From assembly GCA_963774415.1 (NCBI GenBank), contig CAVZEU010000003.1, positions 496,001 to 560,000 on the forward strand: a stretch of 64,000 bases of DNA. The letters are read 5' to 3'. Position numbers and translations under genes: made by a program. The stretch is from SZUA-36 sp963774415. GTDB lineage: Bacteria; Pseudomonadota; Gammaproteobacteria; Xanthomonadales; SZUA-36. Below the pieces are notes generated by a model. The model worked only from the letters and a program-made list of their open reading frames with translations. It did not search any database and was not told the origin of the DNA. Positions 1 through 10,894 of this stretch are shown here, one piece after another. Numbering within the stretch: the stretch's first letter is position 1; every line of letters begins with the position of its first letter.

Positions 1-63
1 TGTTCATCAAGCTACGAAAGCGAGCCAAGCTTGCATAATATTGCTATGGTGGGGCCCGGGCCC

Positions 64-84
64 GACCGGTGGAATATGCATCCC
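64..84. repeat. Solo terminal end of family A inverted-repeat element
   Basis: The bases GACCGGTGGAATATGCATCC closely match the right terminus of the 259-bp family A elements at 19973-20231 and 21777-22035. No partner end was recognised with confidence upstream. It lies about 40 bp before the sigma-factor start, so it may be a decayed remnant in that gene's leader. Confidence 0.4.
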
Positions 85-124
85 GGCCTTTAAACCCTTC
101 CTTACCGGTCTCGTCTAATCTGGC

Positions 125-722
125 ATGGGAGAAATTCAGGCGGTGGCAGCACGGCAGCATGACGAAGCAGCATCACGCGCGACTGAACTGGACCAGGTCG
201 AGAAGGCCCGCGGCGGTGACCAAAAGGCGTTCGAGCAGCTCTACCGCAGCCATTGCACCCGCATATACGCGCTCTGCTGGCGCATGTGCGGCGGCGACCG
301 GACGCTGGCCGAGGACATGCTGCAGGAAGCTTTCGTACGCGCCTGGAACAAGCTGGACCTGTTTCGTGGAGAGAGCCGCTTCGCCACGTGGCTGCACCGG
401 TTGACGGTCAACGTGATACTGAGCGACAAGCGTGTGCGGGCCAGGCGCCTGCAAAAGGGAATCGGCTCTGGCCGAAGCGGTCGAGCAGACGGCGGTCGGC
501 GAGCGTGACGTCTCGGCCGGCCTGAACCGGGACCTTGAGGCCGCGATTGCCGGCTTGCCCGAACGGGCCCGAACGGTGCTGGTGTTGTATGACATAGAAG
601 GCTACCGGCACCGGGAAATCGCACGGATGACCGGCATGGCGGTGGGTTCGTCCAAGGCGCAGTTGCACAGGGCCCGGGCGCTGGTCAGGAAGGTATTCGA
701 GGAGTCGCAAACGAGCGAATGA
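125..722 (+). CDS. RNA polymerase sigma factor, ECF/sigma-70 family (frameshifted)
   Basis: Directs RNA polymerase to a regulon, probably envelope or uptake genes. The sigma-2 region lies at about residues 35-105, with AEDMLQEAFVRAWNKLD and a following ATWLHRL stretch. The sigma-4 helix-turn-helix lies in the last 60 residues, with LPERARTVLVLYDIEGY and REIARMTGMAVGSSKAQLHR. The two halves are in different frames. The first half runs on to a stop at 508 and the second half is read from about 453. The switch maps to the AAAAGGG run at 453-459, and removing one base restores a single protein of about 198 residues. An anti-sigma-like gene follows 13 bp downstream, as is usual for ECF factors. 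Whether the frameshift is real or a sequence error cannot be decided here. Confidence 0.85.
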
Positions 723-735
723 TGGTGATATCGAG

Positions 736-1278
736 ATGAACGAAGCTGAATTGAAAAGGGCGATACGGGCGCTGCCGGATCATATCGAGCCGGCGCGCGA
801 CTTGTGGCCTGGTATCAGCCTGCGGCTGCAACCGCGGCGGCCGCTGGCGCCGCGATCGCGAAGGGGCGGGTGGCGCATGCCGGCGATGGCGGCGGCCGTT
901 GCCGTGGCGCTGGTGACCGGGCTGTTGATTGGCCGTCATTCAGGGCAGCCGCCGGCGCCAGCCGGGCGCAACGGCGTACCGATAAGGGAAGCCGCCCTGC
1001 GCGGTTCGTTGCAATCGACCGAGCGGGAATACCAGGCGGCACTGCAGGAATTGCTGACGCTGGATTATTCGGGTGCGACCCCGCCTGGCGGCGACACCGA
1101 ATCGATGCGCGAGAGCTGGGAAGTGCTGCAGAATGCCGAGAACCAATTGCAGCTTGCCCTCGAGCAACACCCCGCCAACGTGTTTTTGAGCGAGAAATTA
1201 CTCGAATTGAAATCCAGGCAGTTACGCTTCGTCAAGAATGTCGTCATGCTGGAACAAAATGACTGGAGAAAGACATGA
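736..1278 (+). CDS. Putative membrane anti-sigma factor
   Basis: A 180-residue protein with a polar N-terminal section of about 50 residues, one hydrophobic segment at about 57-75 (AMAAAVAVALVTGLLIG) and a C-terminal part predicted outside the cytoplasm. This layout, and its place directly after an ECF sigma gene, suggest it binds and inhibits that sigma factor. No HxxxCxxC zinc anti-sigma motif is visible, so the call rests on context and topology. It overlaps the next gene by four bases (ATGA), which indicates translational coupling. Confidence 0.6.
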   Translation: MNEAELKRAIRALPDHIEPARDLWPGISLRLQPRRPLAPRSRRGGWRMPAMAAAVAVALVTGLLIGRHSGQPPAPAGRNGVPIREAALRGSLQSTEREYQAALQELLTLDYSGATPPGGDTESMRESWEVLQNAENQLQLALEQHPANVFLSEKLLELKSRQLRFVKNVVMLEQNDWRKT

Positions 1279-2153
1279 AAGTTTTACAGCCGAGTTTACT
1301 GGTCACATTGATTGCGTTGCTGCCGCTGGCCGCTGCGGCGGATGAGGCCATCGAGAAGCACTGGGACATCGATGCCAATGCGATGGTCTCGGTGGAGAAC
1401 ACCGCCGGCAGTATCAAGATACAGGGTTGGGACCGCAACGAAGTACACCTGACGGGCAAGCTGGACAGCAACGTCCGGGAACTCGAGGCGAAGCAGAGCC
1501 AATCCGGGCTCGAACTCACGGTCGTTAACCGGCGTGAGCGGAATGTCGGCGACAGCAGCCTGGTGCTGCAGGTCCCAGCCGGCGCGGTTCTGGAGGCCAC
1601 CGGGGTGAGCGCCGACATCGGGATCGCGGCCATGAAGAACGCGAAGCTGACGGCCCGGACCGTCAGCGGCGATGTCGACGTGGAGGCGTCGAGCGACTGG
1701 GTCACCCTGAAGTCGATCAGCGGGGACGTGACCTTCTCCGGGAACAGCAAGCGGGTCTCCGTGGATACGGTCTCGGGTGATATCGACCTCTCCGGCATCA
1801 GCGGCGAACTGGACGCGACCACGGTGTCCGGCGACATGGATCTCACGGCCGGCAAGCTGGGCAGCTGCAAGCTGGAGACGGTGTCGGGCGACATCGGTCT
1901 CGAGGCTTCGTTGACCGACACCGGCAGGCTCAGCGCCGAGAGCATGAGCGGCGATGTGAGCGTTCGCTTGCCCGCCGGTCAAATGGGACAGTTCAAGGCG
2001 CGAAGCTTCAGTGGCCGCATCAGGACGGACTTCGGCAAGGTCGAGCATGCGCAGCACGGGCCGGGCAGTCACCTCAGGTACAGCGCCGGCAGCAACAGCG
2101 CCGAGCTGCGGGTCGAAAGTTTCAGCGGCAATATCACCATCAGGGGCGATTGA
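1275..2153 (+). CDS. DUF4097-family beta-strand repeat protein, secreted
   Basis: A 292-residue protein with an N-terminal signal peptide (VTLIALLPLAAAADEA). The body is a series of short repeats of the type TVSGDVDV, SISGDVTF, TVSGDIDL and TVSGDMDL, spaced about 20 residues apart. This is the signature of DUF4097/LiaG-like beta-solenoid proteins. It is probably exported to the periplasm or cell surface. The start overlaps the anti-sigma candidate by four bases, so sigma factor, anti-sigma and this protein form one operon. The family lacks an established biochemical activity; a sensory or envelope-stress role is inferred from the operon. Confidence 0.8.
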   Translation: MKVLQPSLLVTLIALLPLAAAADEAIEKHWDIDANAMVSVENTAGSIKIQGWDRNEVHLTGKLDSNVRELEAKQSQSGLELTVVNRRERNVGDSSLVLQVPAGAVLEATGVSADIGIAAMKNAKLTARTVSGDVDVEASSDWVTLKSISGDVTFSGNSKRVSVDTVSGDIDLSGISGELDATTVSGDMDLTAGKLGSCKLETVSGDIGLEASLTDTGRLSAESMSGDVSVRLPAGQMGQFKARSFSGRIRTDFGKVEHAQHGPGSHLRYSAGSNSAELRVESFSGNITIRGD

Positions 2154-2460
2154 CACGCCCGTCTTCACCGCGGATCGCGGCTTAGCGGCGCCGGCTTTTC
2201 GCTCACGCCGGACCGCTGCGCGCGGCCCCCGCGGTGTGACAGTGCCGGACCCCGTCCAGAGCGTCCTTCCGGCGCAGAAAAAATAAGCCCTGCGGCCCTA
2301 TTTTGATAACGGCCGTGGTTGCAATAAAGGCCAATTCCTGATACAACTCTCCGCACATGCATTTAGCGAAAATTTAACACTTATACTGCCATGGTCATGG
2401 CACGCGTGAACTAAACAAATAACAGCGACCATCGAGTCCGAAAATTTTGGGAGAGACTTA
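2154..2460. other. Intergenic leader upstream of the first TonB receptor
   Basis: About 300 bp without a plausible gene. The last 120 bp are clearly more AT-rich than the surroundings and include TATACT near 2383, a possible -10 element, but no convincing -35 box was found. A GGGAGAG ribosome-binding site sits at 2449-2455, just before the receptor start. No repeat family found elsewhere in this window was recognised here. Confidence 0.4.
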
Positions 2461-5460
2461 ATGACAAGCACCAAATTTGTTCATCGGAACACACTGATCC
2501 AATCCCTGATCCTGGCACTGATCATGGCTTTCGCAACCGCCGGCAACAGCTGGGCGCAGGATGCGACCGACGACCAGCAAGCCGCGGACCAGGACCAGAC
2601 CGCTCAAGACGCCGCCGCGCAGGCGGACACTGATCAGGATCAGGAGAATGCTGATCAGAACAAGACCGAGGAGGAGTCGGTCGAACTGAACCGTATCCAG
2701 GTCACCGGTTCCCTGCTCAAGCGCGAGGACTTCACCTCGGCCTCGCCGATGCAGATCATCAACGCCGACACGCAGGCCCAGGTCGGCCAGTTGAGCGTGG
2801 CCCAGATCCTGCAAAATTCCACCGTGGCCGCCGGCACCACGCAGTTCAACAACCAGTTCTCGGGCTTCGTGATCCAGGGCGGCACCGGCGTGCAAACCCT
2901 CGACCTGCGCGGTCTTGGCGACAAACGCACGCTGATCCTGCTGAACGGCCGCCGTCCCGGCGGCAGCGGTACCCGCGGCCAGACCCAGGCCGTCGACCTG
3001 TCGATGCTGCCTGAAATCGCGGTCCAGCGCGCCGAGATCGTGCTCGACGGCAGTTCCTCGATCTACGGTTCCGACGCCGTCGCCGGTGTGGCCAACATTA
3101 TCACGCGGCGCTCGGTCGACGGCACCGAGGTCCAGGCGCTGACGGAGCAGCCGTTCGACAGCGGCGGTGAGCGTTCGCGCATCGGCGTGATCACGGGCAA
3201 GAACTTCGCCAAGGGCGCATTCACGTTCGCCGCGCAGTACGAGAAGCGCAGCAAACTGGCGGCGGGCGACCGCAACTACCTGAACTGTACGCATGACATC
3301 GCCTATGACGAAAACGGCAACCGCATCGACCGCGAGGACCGCTCCATCACGGCGGGCACGCCGTTGTCGGGCTGCCAGGACCTCTACGCCAACACGGTCC
3401 TCGATTTCTTCATCACGGGCGGCCGGCTGATCCCGGCGCCGGACGGCGTCACGATCGGTTCGATCCCCGGTTACCGGCCGCGTGCGAACGGGCGTTATGA
3501 CGACCCGGCCGGGGAGGCTTATTACGAAGACCAGTTGGCCTTTCCGTTCACCAACAATGCGAGCGTGATCAACGAGACGGAGCGCACCAACGTCTACGCG
3601 ACGGCGGACTACTCCTTCGATTTCTGGGGCGGCGTCGACTGGGATATGGATGTCCTTTATTCCAGGCGCGAGACCAAGACGGAGGGCTGGCGCCAGTTCT
3701 TCCCGGTGCTCAGCAGCGCTTACTATGTTCCCTATCAAAACGACCCGAACTGGGTACCGTCCGTGTTCCTGCCCGCGGCGCAGCCGGTTATACCGTACCC
3801 GTCCAACTCCGATACCAAGATCGATTTCTGGTACGTGACCAGCGGTCTGCAGGGCGTGCTGCCGACAAAGAACTACTGGAGCTGGCAGGTTTACGCGTCC
3901 TACTCGCATTCGGATGGCGATTACTCCCGCAACTCCATTCTCCTCGCCAACTCCGGCGATTGGGGCCGCGGTGTCGAAACCCCGCCGCCGATCGACTTTT
4001 ATGATCCGGCCATCCTGAGCGGCGAGAATATGCAGGCGCTGATCGGCGCGATCGGTGCGGACCATACCGGCAACACGGTCTACAAGCAGTTCCAGGCCAC
4101 CGCGATCCTCTCCGGCGACCTGTTCGAAATGCCTGCCGGCACGGTGGCAACGGCCTTTGGTGTCGAATACCGCCGTTTCAGTATCAACGACCAGCCGAGC
4201 CAGCTCTCGATCGACAGCGCACTGTGGGGCGAGAGCTCGGCGCTCGTCACCAAGGGCACCAACCACGTGATGGAGGCATTCGCCGAGGCGGAAATCCCGC
4301 TGCTTTCAGGCCTGCCGGCGGTCGAGAACCTGTCTCTGAACCTGTCGGGGCGCGTGTTCAAATACAAGGACGGCGGCAGCGACAACGTCTACAAGACGGG
4401 TCTGCGCTGGAACCTGACGCCGACCTACATGCTGCGCGGCACCTACGGCACATCGTACCGCGCACCGGCGCTGTATGAACAGTATTTGGGTAACCTGACA
4501 TATTTCAACAGCCAGTCCGACGTCGACGCCTGTATCAACTGGGGCGAGAGCACCAACCAGCACATCCGCGAAAACTGCGCGGCCGACGGCATCCCCATCG
4601 ACTACAACGGTTTCCCGTCGTCTTCGGTGCAGGTGACCGCCGGCGGCGGCGTCGACACCCTGGAATCGGAGACCTCCGACGCCTATACGCTCGGTATGGT
4701 CTGGACACCCGAGTTCAGCAACCTGAGCATTGCCGTCGACTACTACAATATCCATGTCAAGAACGAGATCGCCCAGCTCGGGCCGGGCTCGATCGTCTCC
4801 GGTTGTTACAACTCGGAGAATTTCCCGAACGCATTCTGCGACCTGTTCACGCGTAAACCCGGCACGGACCCCTCGACCCCGTACAATATCGCAACGGTGC
4901 GGGACACTTATGTCAACATCAACTCGCAGCGGGTCGAGGGTATCGACCTGAACCTGCGCTGGGACCAGGATTTCAGCTTCGGCAACATCGTCGTCGAAGG
5001 GCAGAGCACCTGGACGTTCAAGAACGCCCAGCAGTTGTTCGACCCGAGTCAGATCCAGGGATTTGAAACCACCGACTACGCCGGCACCGTCGGCAGCCCG
5101 AAGAACGTCACCAACCTGCGTGTGACGCTGGACCGCAACGACTGGGTCTTCAACTACTACGCCCAGTATGTTTCACGGACCAGCGACTACCCGTTCGTGG
5201 ATTCGCACGATTCATACTTCGGTTATCCGACAGCCGAGTACGACGTGTCGATGGATTCCGTCATCTACCACAGCGTCTCCGTGATCTACAAGCAGGACAA
5301 GTGGGACCTGCTGGTGGGCATCAACAATGCCTTCGACAAGAAACCGGATACGGTATCGAACGTGTACCGGAGCATGCGCGGCGGCAACGTGCCGGTTGCA
5401 GCGACGCAGTACGATCTGCTCGGCCGCAGGGCCTACGTGCGTTTGAACGTGAGGTTCTGA
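2461..5460 (+). CDS. TonB-dependent outer-membrane receptor
   Basis: A 999-residue receptor importing a scarce substrate across the outer membrane with energy from TonB-ExbBD. A signal peptide is followed by an acidic, Asp/Gln-rich linker (about residues 33-75). The plug domain then begins at VELNRIQVTGSLLKRED and includes DLRGLGDKRTLILLNGRRP and SSSIYGSDAVAGVANIITR. The rest is a long beta-barrel with typical aromatic-rich strands, ending VRLNVRF with a C-terminal Phe as outer-membrane proteins require. It follows a sigma/anti-sigma unit and precedes an S9 peptidase, which suggests peptide or siderophore-like uptake. The substrate is not visible from sequence. Confidence 0.93.
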   Translation: MTSTKFVHRNTLIQSLILALIMAFATAGNSWAQDATDDQQAADQDQTAQDAAAQADTDQDQENADQNKTEEESVELNRIQVTGSLLKREDFTSASPMQIINADTQAQVGQLSVAQILQNSTVAAGTTQFNNQFSGFVIQGGTGVQTLDLRGLGDKRTLILLNGRRPGGSGTRGQTQAVDLSMLPEIAVQRAEIVLDGSSSIYGSDAVAGVANIITRRSVDGTEVQALTEQPFDSGGERSRIGVITGKNFAKGAFTFAAQYEKRSKLAAGDRNYLNCTHDIAYDENGNRIDREDRSITAGTPLSGCQDLYANTVLDFFITGGRLIPAPDGVTIGSIPGYRPRANGRYDDPAGEAYYEDQLAFPFTNNASVINETERTNVYATADYSFDFWGGVDWDMDVLYSRRETKTEGWRQFFPVLSSAYYVPYQNDPNWVPSVFLPAAQPVIPYPSNSDTKIDFWYVTSGLQGVLPTKNYWSWQVYASYSHSDGDYSRNSILLANSGDWGRGVETPPPIDFYDPAILSGENMQALIGAIGADHTGNTVYKQFQATAILSGDLFEMPAGTVATAFGVEYRRFSINDQPSQLSIDSALWGESSALVTKGTNHVMEAFAEAEIPLLSGLPAVENLSLNLSGRVFKYKDGGSDNVYKTGLRWNLTPTYMLRGTYGTSYRAPALYEQYLGNLTYFNSQSDVDACINWGESTNQHIRENCAADGIPIDYNGFPSSSVQVTAGGGVDTLESETSDAYTLGMVWTPEFSNLSIAVDYYNIHVKNEIAQLGPGSIVSGCYNSENFPNAFCDLFTRKPGTDPSTPYNIATVRDTYVNINSQRVEGIDLNLRWDQDFSFGNIVVEGQSTWTFKNAQQLFDPSQIQGFETTDYAGTVGSPKNVTNLRVTLDRNDWVFNYYAQYVSRTSDYPFVDSHDSYFGYPTAEYDVSMDSVIYHSVSVIYKQDKWDLLVGINNAFDKKPDTVSNVYRSMRGGNVPVAATQYDLLGRRAYVRLNVRF

Positions 5461-5483
5461 CCGCGAGTTATAACTTGTACCCG

Positions 5484-5509
5484 GCAAGCGGCGCTACGGC
5501 GCCGCTTGC
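5484..5509 (+). terminator. Stem-loop after the TonB receptor
   Basis: GCAAGCGGCG and CGCCGCTTGC form a perfect 10-bp stem with a 6-nt loop, 24 bp after the receptor stop. The T-tract is short and interrupted (TGTTTC), so it is a weak intrinsic terminator or an attenuator before the peptidase gene. Confidence 0.55.
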
Positions 5510-5590
5510 TGTTTCAGAGGGGCTGTTCTGCCCGCGTCGTGCCGGCCCCGCGGCCCCGCCAGCCCCATTGACGATTACAGAGAGAGAATC

Positions 5591-7637
5591 ATGAAGCATC
5601 AAACACTGGTTCGGCTGCTGCTCATTCCGCTGGCGTTTGCCGCCGGCCCTGTCGTCGCCAAGCCGATACCGATCGAGGACTTTGCGCGCGTGCCGGCGAT
5701 CGGCTCGGTCTCGATGAGCGCGGACGGCAAGCAGTTGGTCGCGATCGTGGCTGCGCCGGGATCCGATTACCACGACACCGCCCTGGCGACGTGGAACGTG
5801 GAAGACCTCCAGGCGGGCCCGGTCGTGACCCCCAGCGGCGACCGCATGAAATTCATCGCCGCCAGTGCGCTCAAGGCGGGCAAGATCCTGGTCGCCGGCC
5901 GGCAGGAGTGGACCGGGGAACTCGGCGGCTGCGGCGAAGGCAGCGTTGTGGGCGCGACGGCAACCTTCGTCTTCAAAACTTACTTGACCGACGTCAAGCA
6001 CCAGCATTTCGAGGAAGCCTTCGCCAAAGGTGCGGGCCGCCGCCTGGGTGTCAGTCGGCAAACGCGGCGCTGCCTGGACATCGCCGGCAGCGCCCGCCTG
6101 GTCAGCACGCTGCCGCTGGACCCGACGCACGTGATCATCCAGCGGGCCACGGGTCTCAACCTGCAGGCCGATTACTTTCTCTACGACCTCAAGACCGATG
6201 ACGCGGAATTGTTGCTGCGGGCGGGCGGGCGAACCACGCCGGGCCTGTTTCACCCGCGCGACGGCCGGCTGCTGACCCGGCAGGAGATCGAGCCGGTCGG
6301 CGACAACGAATACGAGCAGCGGATTTATATCCGCAACCCCGAATCGGGCGAGTTCGAACGCCACGACGAATTGACCACCAAGCTGACCGAGCGCTACACG
6401 ATGTCGATCGTCGGCATCGATGACGCCAGCGGCAAGTACTACGTCTTGACGGACAAGTTCTCCGACAAGGTCGAAGCCTGGATGTATGACCCGAAAACCC
6501 ACAAGTTCGGCTCAGAGCCGTTGGTCGCGCATCCGAAATTCTCGATTTCCGCGCTGATCTTCGGCAACCAGCCGAGCAATTTCAACAAACTGCTCGGTTT
6601 TACCGTGGCCGGGCCGGGTCCCGAGACCACGTACGTGGATCCCGAAATGCGCTCGATCCACGAGGGCCTGAAAAAGGCCTATCCCGGCCAGCGGGTCACG
6701 ATCGTCGACTACAGCGACAAGCTTGCCCGGGTCCTGTTCTCGACCCAGAGCGCGCAGCACCCGCCGGCTTATTACCTCTTGTACGACCGCCGCCGGGTCA
6801 AGGCTATCGGCAGCCAGCGGCCGTGGATCGATCCCAAGGACATCGGCGAGCAGCGGTGGGTGACGTACAAGGCCCGCGACGGCCTCGAGATTCCGGCGAT
6901 CCTCGACCTGCCGGCGGGCTGGAGCAAGAAAGACGGCCCGTTGCCGACCGTGGTCAATCCGCATGGCGGCCCGTGGGCGCGGGACTTCACGGGCTGGGAC
7001 GTGTCCGGCTGGGTGCCTTTTTTGACCTCGCGCGGATTCGCGGTGCTGCGGCCGCAATTCAGGGGCAGCACCGGTCTCGGCCGCAAGCTCTGGCTGGCGG
7101 GCGACAAGGAGTGGGGCCAGGCCATGGAGGACGACAAGGACGACGGGGCGAAGTGGCTCGTCGAGCAGGGCATTGCCGACCCCAAGCGCCTTGGTGATCT
7201 TCGGCTATTCCTACGGCGGTTTTGCCGCGGCGGCGGCCGTGGTCCGGCCGCAGAGCCCGTATCGTTGCGCCATCGCCGGCGCGCCGGTGACCGATCTGAA
7301 GCGGCTCGGCAACAACTGGAGCGAAAACCGCCTGCAGCGTTTCCTGCAGGGCGTGACCGTGAAGGGCATGGATCCGATGGAAAACACGGAAAAAGCCAGG
7401 ATTCCGGTCCTGCTGTACGTGGGCAGCCGGGACGTGCGCACGCCGTCCTGGCACGCCAGGAAGTTCTACGAGGCGGTGAAGGATCGGGTGCACGCTGAAT
7501 TCGAGTTGATTCCGGACCAGCCGCACCAGTTGCCCTGGTATTACCGCCACCACAAGGAGACGCTAGGGCTGATCGAGCACTTTCTCGAGAACGGTTGCGG
7601 GCTCGGAAATTCGGGCACGCCGAAAAAGGCGGGCTAG
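5591..7637 (+). CDS. S9-family prolyl oligopeptidase-like serine peptidase (frameshifted)
   Basis: Periplasmic serine peptidase with a signal peptide (LLLIPLAFAAGPVVA), an N-terminal propeller-like region to about residue 400 and a C-terminal alpha/beta hydrolase domain. The nucleophile motif GYSYGGF (Ser near 540), the acid in GSRDVRTP (near 614) and the His in DQPHQLPW (near 645) are visible, so the triad is complete. The reading frame breaks near 7190-7200, just before the nucleophile motif. Removing one base from the GCGCCTTGG stretch gives PKRLVIFGYSYGGF in one frame, for about 681 residues in total. The position between two TonB receptors suggests it cleaves imported peptides. Confidence 0.87.
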
Positions 7638-7911
7638 CCCGCGAAATGCGCCGTAATGGTGCGGGGAGCCCCTGCAGCCCACTATTTATGCGGGATCAAT
7701 GCATGTACCGAAGCATAAAACGCCCCGAAAATAAAGGGTGCTTTTTTACGCCATTTAAGGTAAATTTAACAGTTACGAAGTGTCTCAGCATACTCAAGTT
7801 TCCTTTTGGTTTGCTGTTGGGATCGTCCAGGTCATAATCGGTTATCAGAATATGCTTGCAAGTGTCTGATAATCTTATGATTACATAAGTTAAAAAACAG
7901 GAGTTAAAGCT

Positions 7912-10836
7912 ATGCAACCGAAAAAGCAACTGAGTTTTGCCATTTCTGCTGCGCTTGGCCTTACCACCTCCTTCGTGGTATCCAACGTAGCGCTTGCGCA
8001 AGACCAGCAGTCTGATGAAAACAGCGATACGACGCTTGAAGAAGTGATCGTAACCGGTTCGCGAATCAAACGCGCCAACCTCGAAAGCGCCAACCCCGTT
8101 ACCGTGGTTGACCGCGCACAGATGGAAGTCACGGGTCTGACCGACGTTGGTGACCTGCTGCAGAGCATCCCGTCCATGTCCGGTTCGCCGATCGGCACCA
8201 CGACCAACAACGGTGGTAACGGTGGCGTTTACATCAACTTGCGTGGCATGGGTTCACAACGCACCGTGACCCTGATCAACGGCCATCGCATGGTCGACGC
8301 CGGCGATTTCCAGACCGTTCCTTCGACGATGATCGAGCGCGTGGAAATCCTGAAAAACGGCGCTTCGGCCATTTACGGTGCGGACGCCGTGGCCGGTGTC
8401 GTGAATATCATTACGCGCCGCGATTTCGACGGCCTCGAAGTCTCGGTCGAGCACAACGAGTGGGACAATACCTCCGGCGGCGAACAGAATTCCGCATCGA
8501 TGATTGGCGGCAAGGAATTCGACGGCGGCAACTTCGTGTTCGGCGCCGAGTTCGTGCAGCAGCATTCCGTGGTTCAAGCGGACACGCCGTGGGCCTTCCT
8601 GCAGGATAGCTACTACATCTATCCGGAAGGCTGCGAACACCAGGTCGCAGCGCCTTATGACGGCACGCCGACGGGTGGTTGTTACCCGATCGGTTCATCG
8701 AGAATCCCTGAAGGGCGCTTCGGTTTTGCATCCCAGGGCTCCTACATCATCGGCACTCCTGCCTCGCAACCCGGCGGAGTCGGTATGCTGATTCCAGATG
8801 ACGGGCGCAATTACAACTACGCGCCGGTGAATTTCCTGCAAACACCTTACAAACGCGTCAACGTGTTTTCGGAAGCGCACTTCCAGTTGAGCGACAATCT
8901 CAAGTTCAACGCGGAGATCCGTGGCAATTATCGCGAATCCGAGCAACAGCTGGCGCCGATGCCCTATGACACCGCCAAATTCCTCGATCCGGGCCACCCG
9001 TTCAACTACAACGGCAGTTCGTACCAGGGTATTTCCGCGGACAACTACTATTTGCGGAAGGCGATCGACGCCTATAACGCCGCCAATGGAGCCTCGCTCG
9101 CATACGAGCCGGTCACAAGGCTTCGGCGTCGTATGATCGAAGCACCGCGTACGTTCAGCCAGCGGATTTACCAATTCCAGTTCGTCACGGGCCTGGAAGG
9201 CAAATTCGGTAATGTGGACTGGGACATGTTCCTCAACCAGGGTTACCGTGGCCGGGAGGATTCGGATCACGGCCAGTTGCTGGGTGACAGGCTGGCGAAG
9301 GCTCTTGGCCCGTCGGCGGACCTCAATGGCGACGGCGTGCCGGAATGTTATGGCGACATCAACGACCCGACTACACTGATCGCGGGCTGTGTGCCGCTCA
9401 ACATGTTCGGCGGCGGTGACGTTGTACGCGCAACCGGCGAACCGACAGTCACGTCGATCACGCCGGAGATGCTCAATTATGTCAGCGCCGACCTGAACGA
9501 TCATTTCAGCATGGAAGCAGACGCTGGCCGGCATCAACTTTACCGGTGATTTGTTCGATTTGCCGGGTGGCAACCTTGGCTGGGCCGCCGGTTATACCTA
9601 CTGGCGGCAGCAATACAATTCCGACCCCGATTCCGCCAAGGCCTCCAGCAACGTAACGGGCAACAAATATAGCCCAACGGCGGGTTCGTTGACCTCGAAC
9701 TCCTATTACGTCGAGGTACTCGCCCCGGTGTACGACAACGGCACGCAAAAGATCAATTTGCAGGGCAGTTGGCGTTACGACGACTATAACGCGTTCTCCG
9801 GTGACGATACCTACCAGCTGGGCGCCGAGATCCAGGTCGTGGACAGCCTGAAATTCAGGGGCACCTACAGCACGGTATTCCGCTCCCCGCACGATTACCG
9901 ACCTCTATGGCGGTGTAGTATGACAACTTCCCGACGTTTACGGACCCGTGTGTGCCGGATGCCAGCGGCAACATCGCGCAATATTGCGCGGGGCCGTCGG
10001 TGCAATTCGATAGCCAGGTTCTTAGCAAGGGCGGCGGCAACCCGAACCTGACGCCGGAGAAGGGCGACACCACGACCTTCGGTGTGGTCTGGACGCCGCA
10101 GTTCGGTGATCATAACTTCACCGCGACCGTGGACTACTTCAAGATCAAGTTGAATCACGCGATCAGTAGCTATGGTGTCCAGTACATCCTCGACGATTGT
10201 TATGACAATAACAACCCGGATTCCTGCGCGCAGATCACGCGTTCCGCGGCTGCGACCTACGAAGTTCAAAAGGTTAATGATCCGCTTTTGAACATCGCCA
10301 AGCAGGGCGCCGAGGGTTACGACACCGAGCTCACCTGGTCATACGATTCAAGTATCGGCCAGTTGAACGCGGACCTGCTGTGGTCGCACATGCTCCACCG
10401 CACCAAGACCCCGTATGCCGGTGCACCCGAACAGGACCTGGCGGGCCGCTATACCGACCCGACCACGCAGGACGGCGGTGCTTATCCGAAGGACAAGGCT
10501 AACTTCAGCCTGAGGTGGGCTTACAACGACTTCAGTGTCAGTTACCTGGCCGAGTACATCGGCTCGCTCAATGCCGACACGTTCTGTAACTGTGGCACCG
10601 GCAACCGGCCCGATGGTACCTATATCCAGAATGTCAGCTCGCAGATTTATCATGACATCGCTGCGACCTATACGCTGAACCTGATGGGTACCAACACCAC
10701 GATTGCTGCCGGCATCACCAACATCGGCGATAAGGCGCCTCCGTACATTGAAGAAGGTTTCAATGCGACGACGGCGCCGACTGTCTATCGTTTGTTCGGC
10801 CGGGGTTACTACGTGAGACTGAGGTGGAAATTCTGA
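7912..10836 (+). CDS. TonB-dependent receptor, interrupted by three apparent frameshifts
   Basis: Outer-membrane receptor of about 970 residues. A signal peptide ends near VALAQDQQ, then comes a plug beginning TLEEVIVTGSRIKRANLESA, with YINLRGMGSQRTVTLINGHR and SAIYGADAVAGVVNIITRR, and a barrel ending YYVRLRWKF. The reading frame changes near 9513-9517, again near 9888-9892 and again near 9915-9920. Each change is equivalent to one extra base, and together they restore the original frame. Conserved strands such as FRSP, TDLYGG, YDNFP and the NPNLTPEKGDTTTFGVVWTP motif are recovered by switching frames. The gene therefore looks decayed only at three points. It resembles the receptor at 2461 in type but is not a close copy. 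An AGGAG site precedes the ATG. Confidence 0.82.
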
Positions 10837-10863
10837 TCTGACGGATTTTCCGCTCAAAGAGCA

Positions 10864-10894
10864 CGAAGGGCCGCTCAGCGGCCCTTCGTTTTTT
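10864..10894 (+). terminator. Rho-independent terminator after the second TonB receptor
   Basis: CGAAGGGCCGC and GCGGCCCTTCG form an 11-bp perfect stem with a 3-nt loop, followed by TTTTTT. It lies 28 bp after the receptor stop and is a textbook intrinsic terminator. Confidence 0.92.

Noticed and set aside
28..84. Possible left end of a family A element near base 30
   Set aside because: AGCTTGCATAATATTGC is only loosely like the terminus and would give an element of about 57 bp; not strong enough to report as a pair.
453..459. Programmed frameshift in the sigma-factor gene
   Set aside because: An A-G run exists, but no stimulatory structure or stop-codon context is evident, and other nearby genes show similar breaks, which favours sequence error.
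2458..4266. 602-codon open frame on the reverse strand
   Set aside because: It is entirely antisense to the first TonB receptor, whose protein is clearly real. The translated sequence is Arg/Val/Gly-rich with no motif, as expected from a GC-rich antisense frame.
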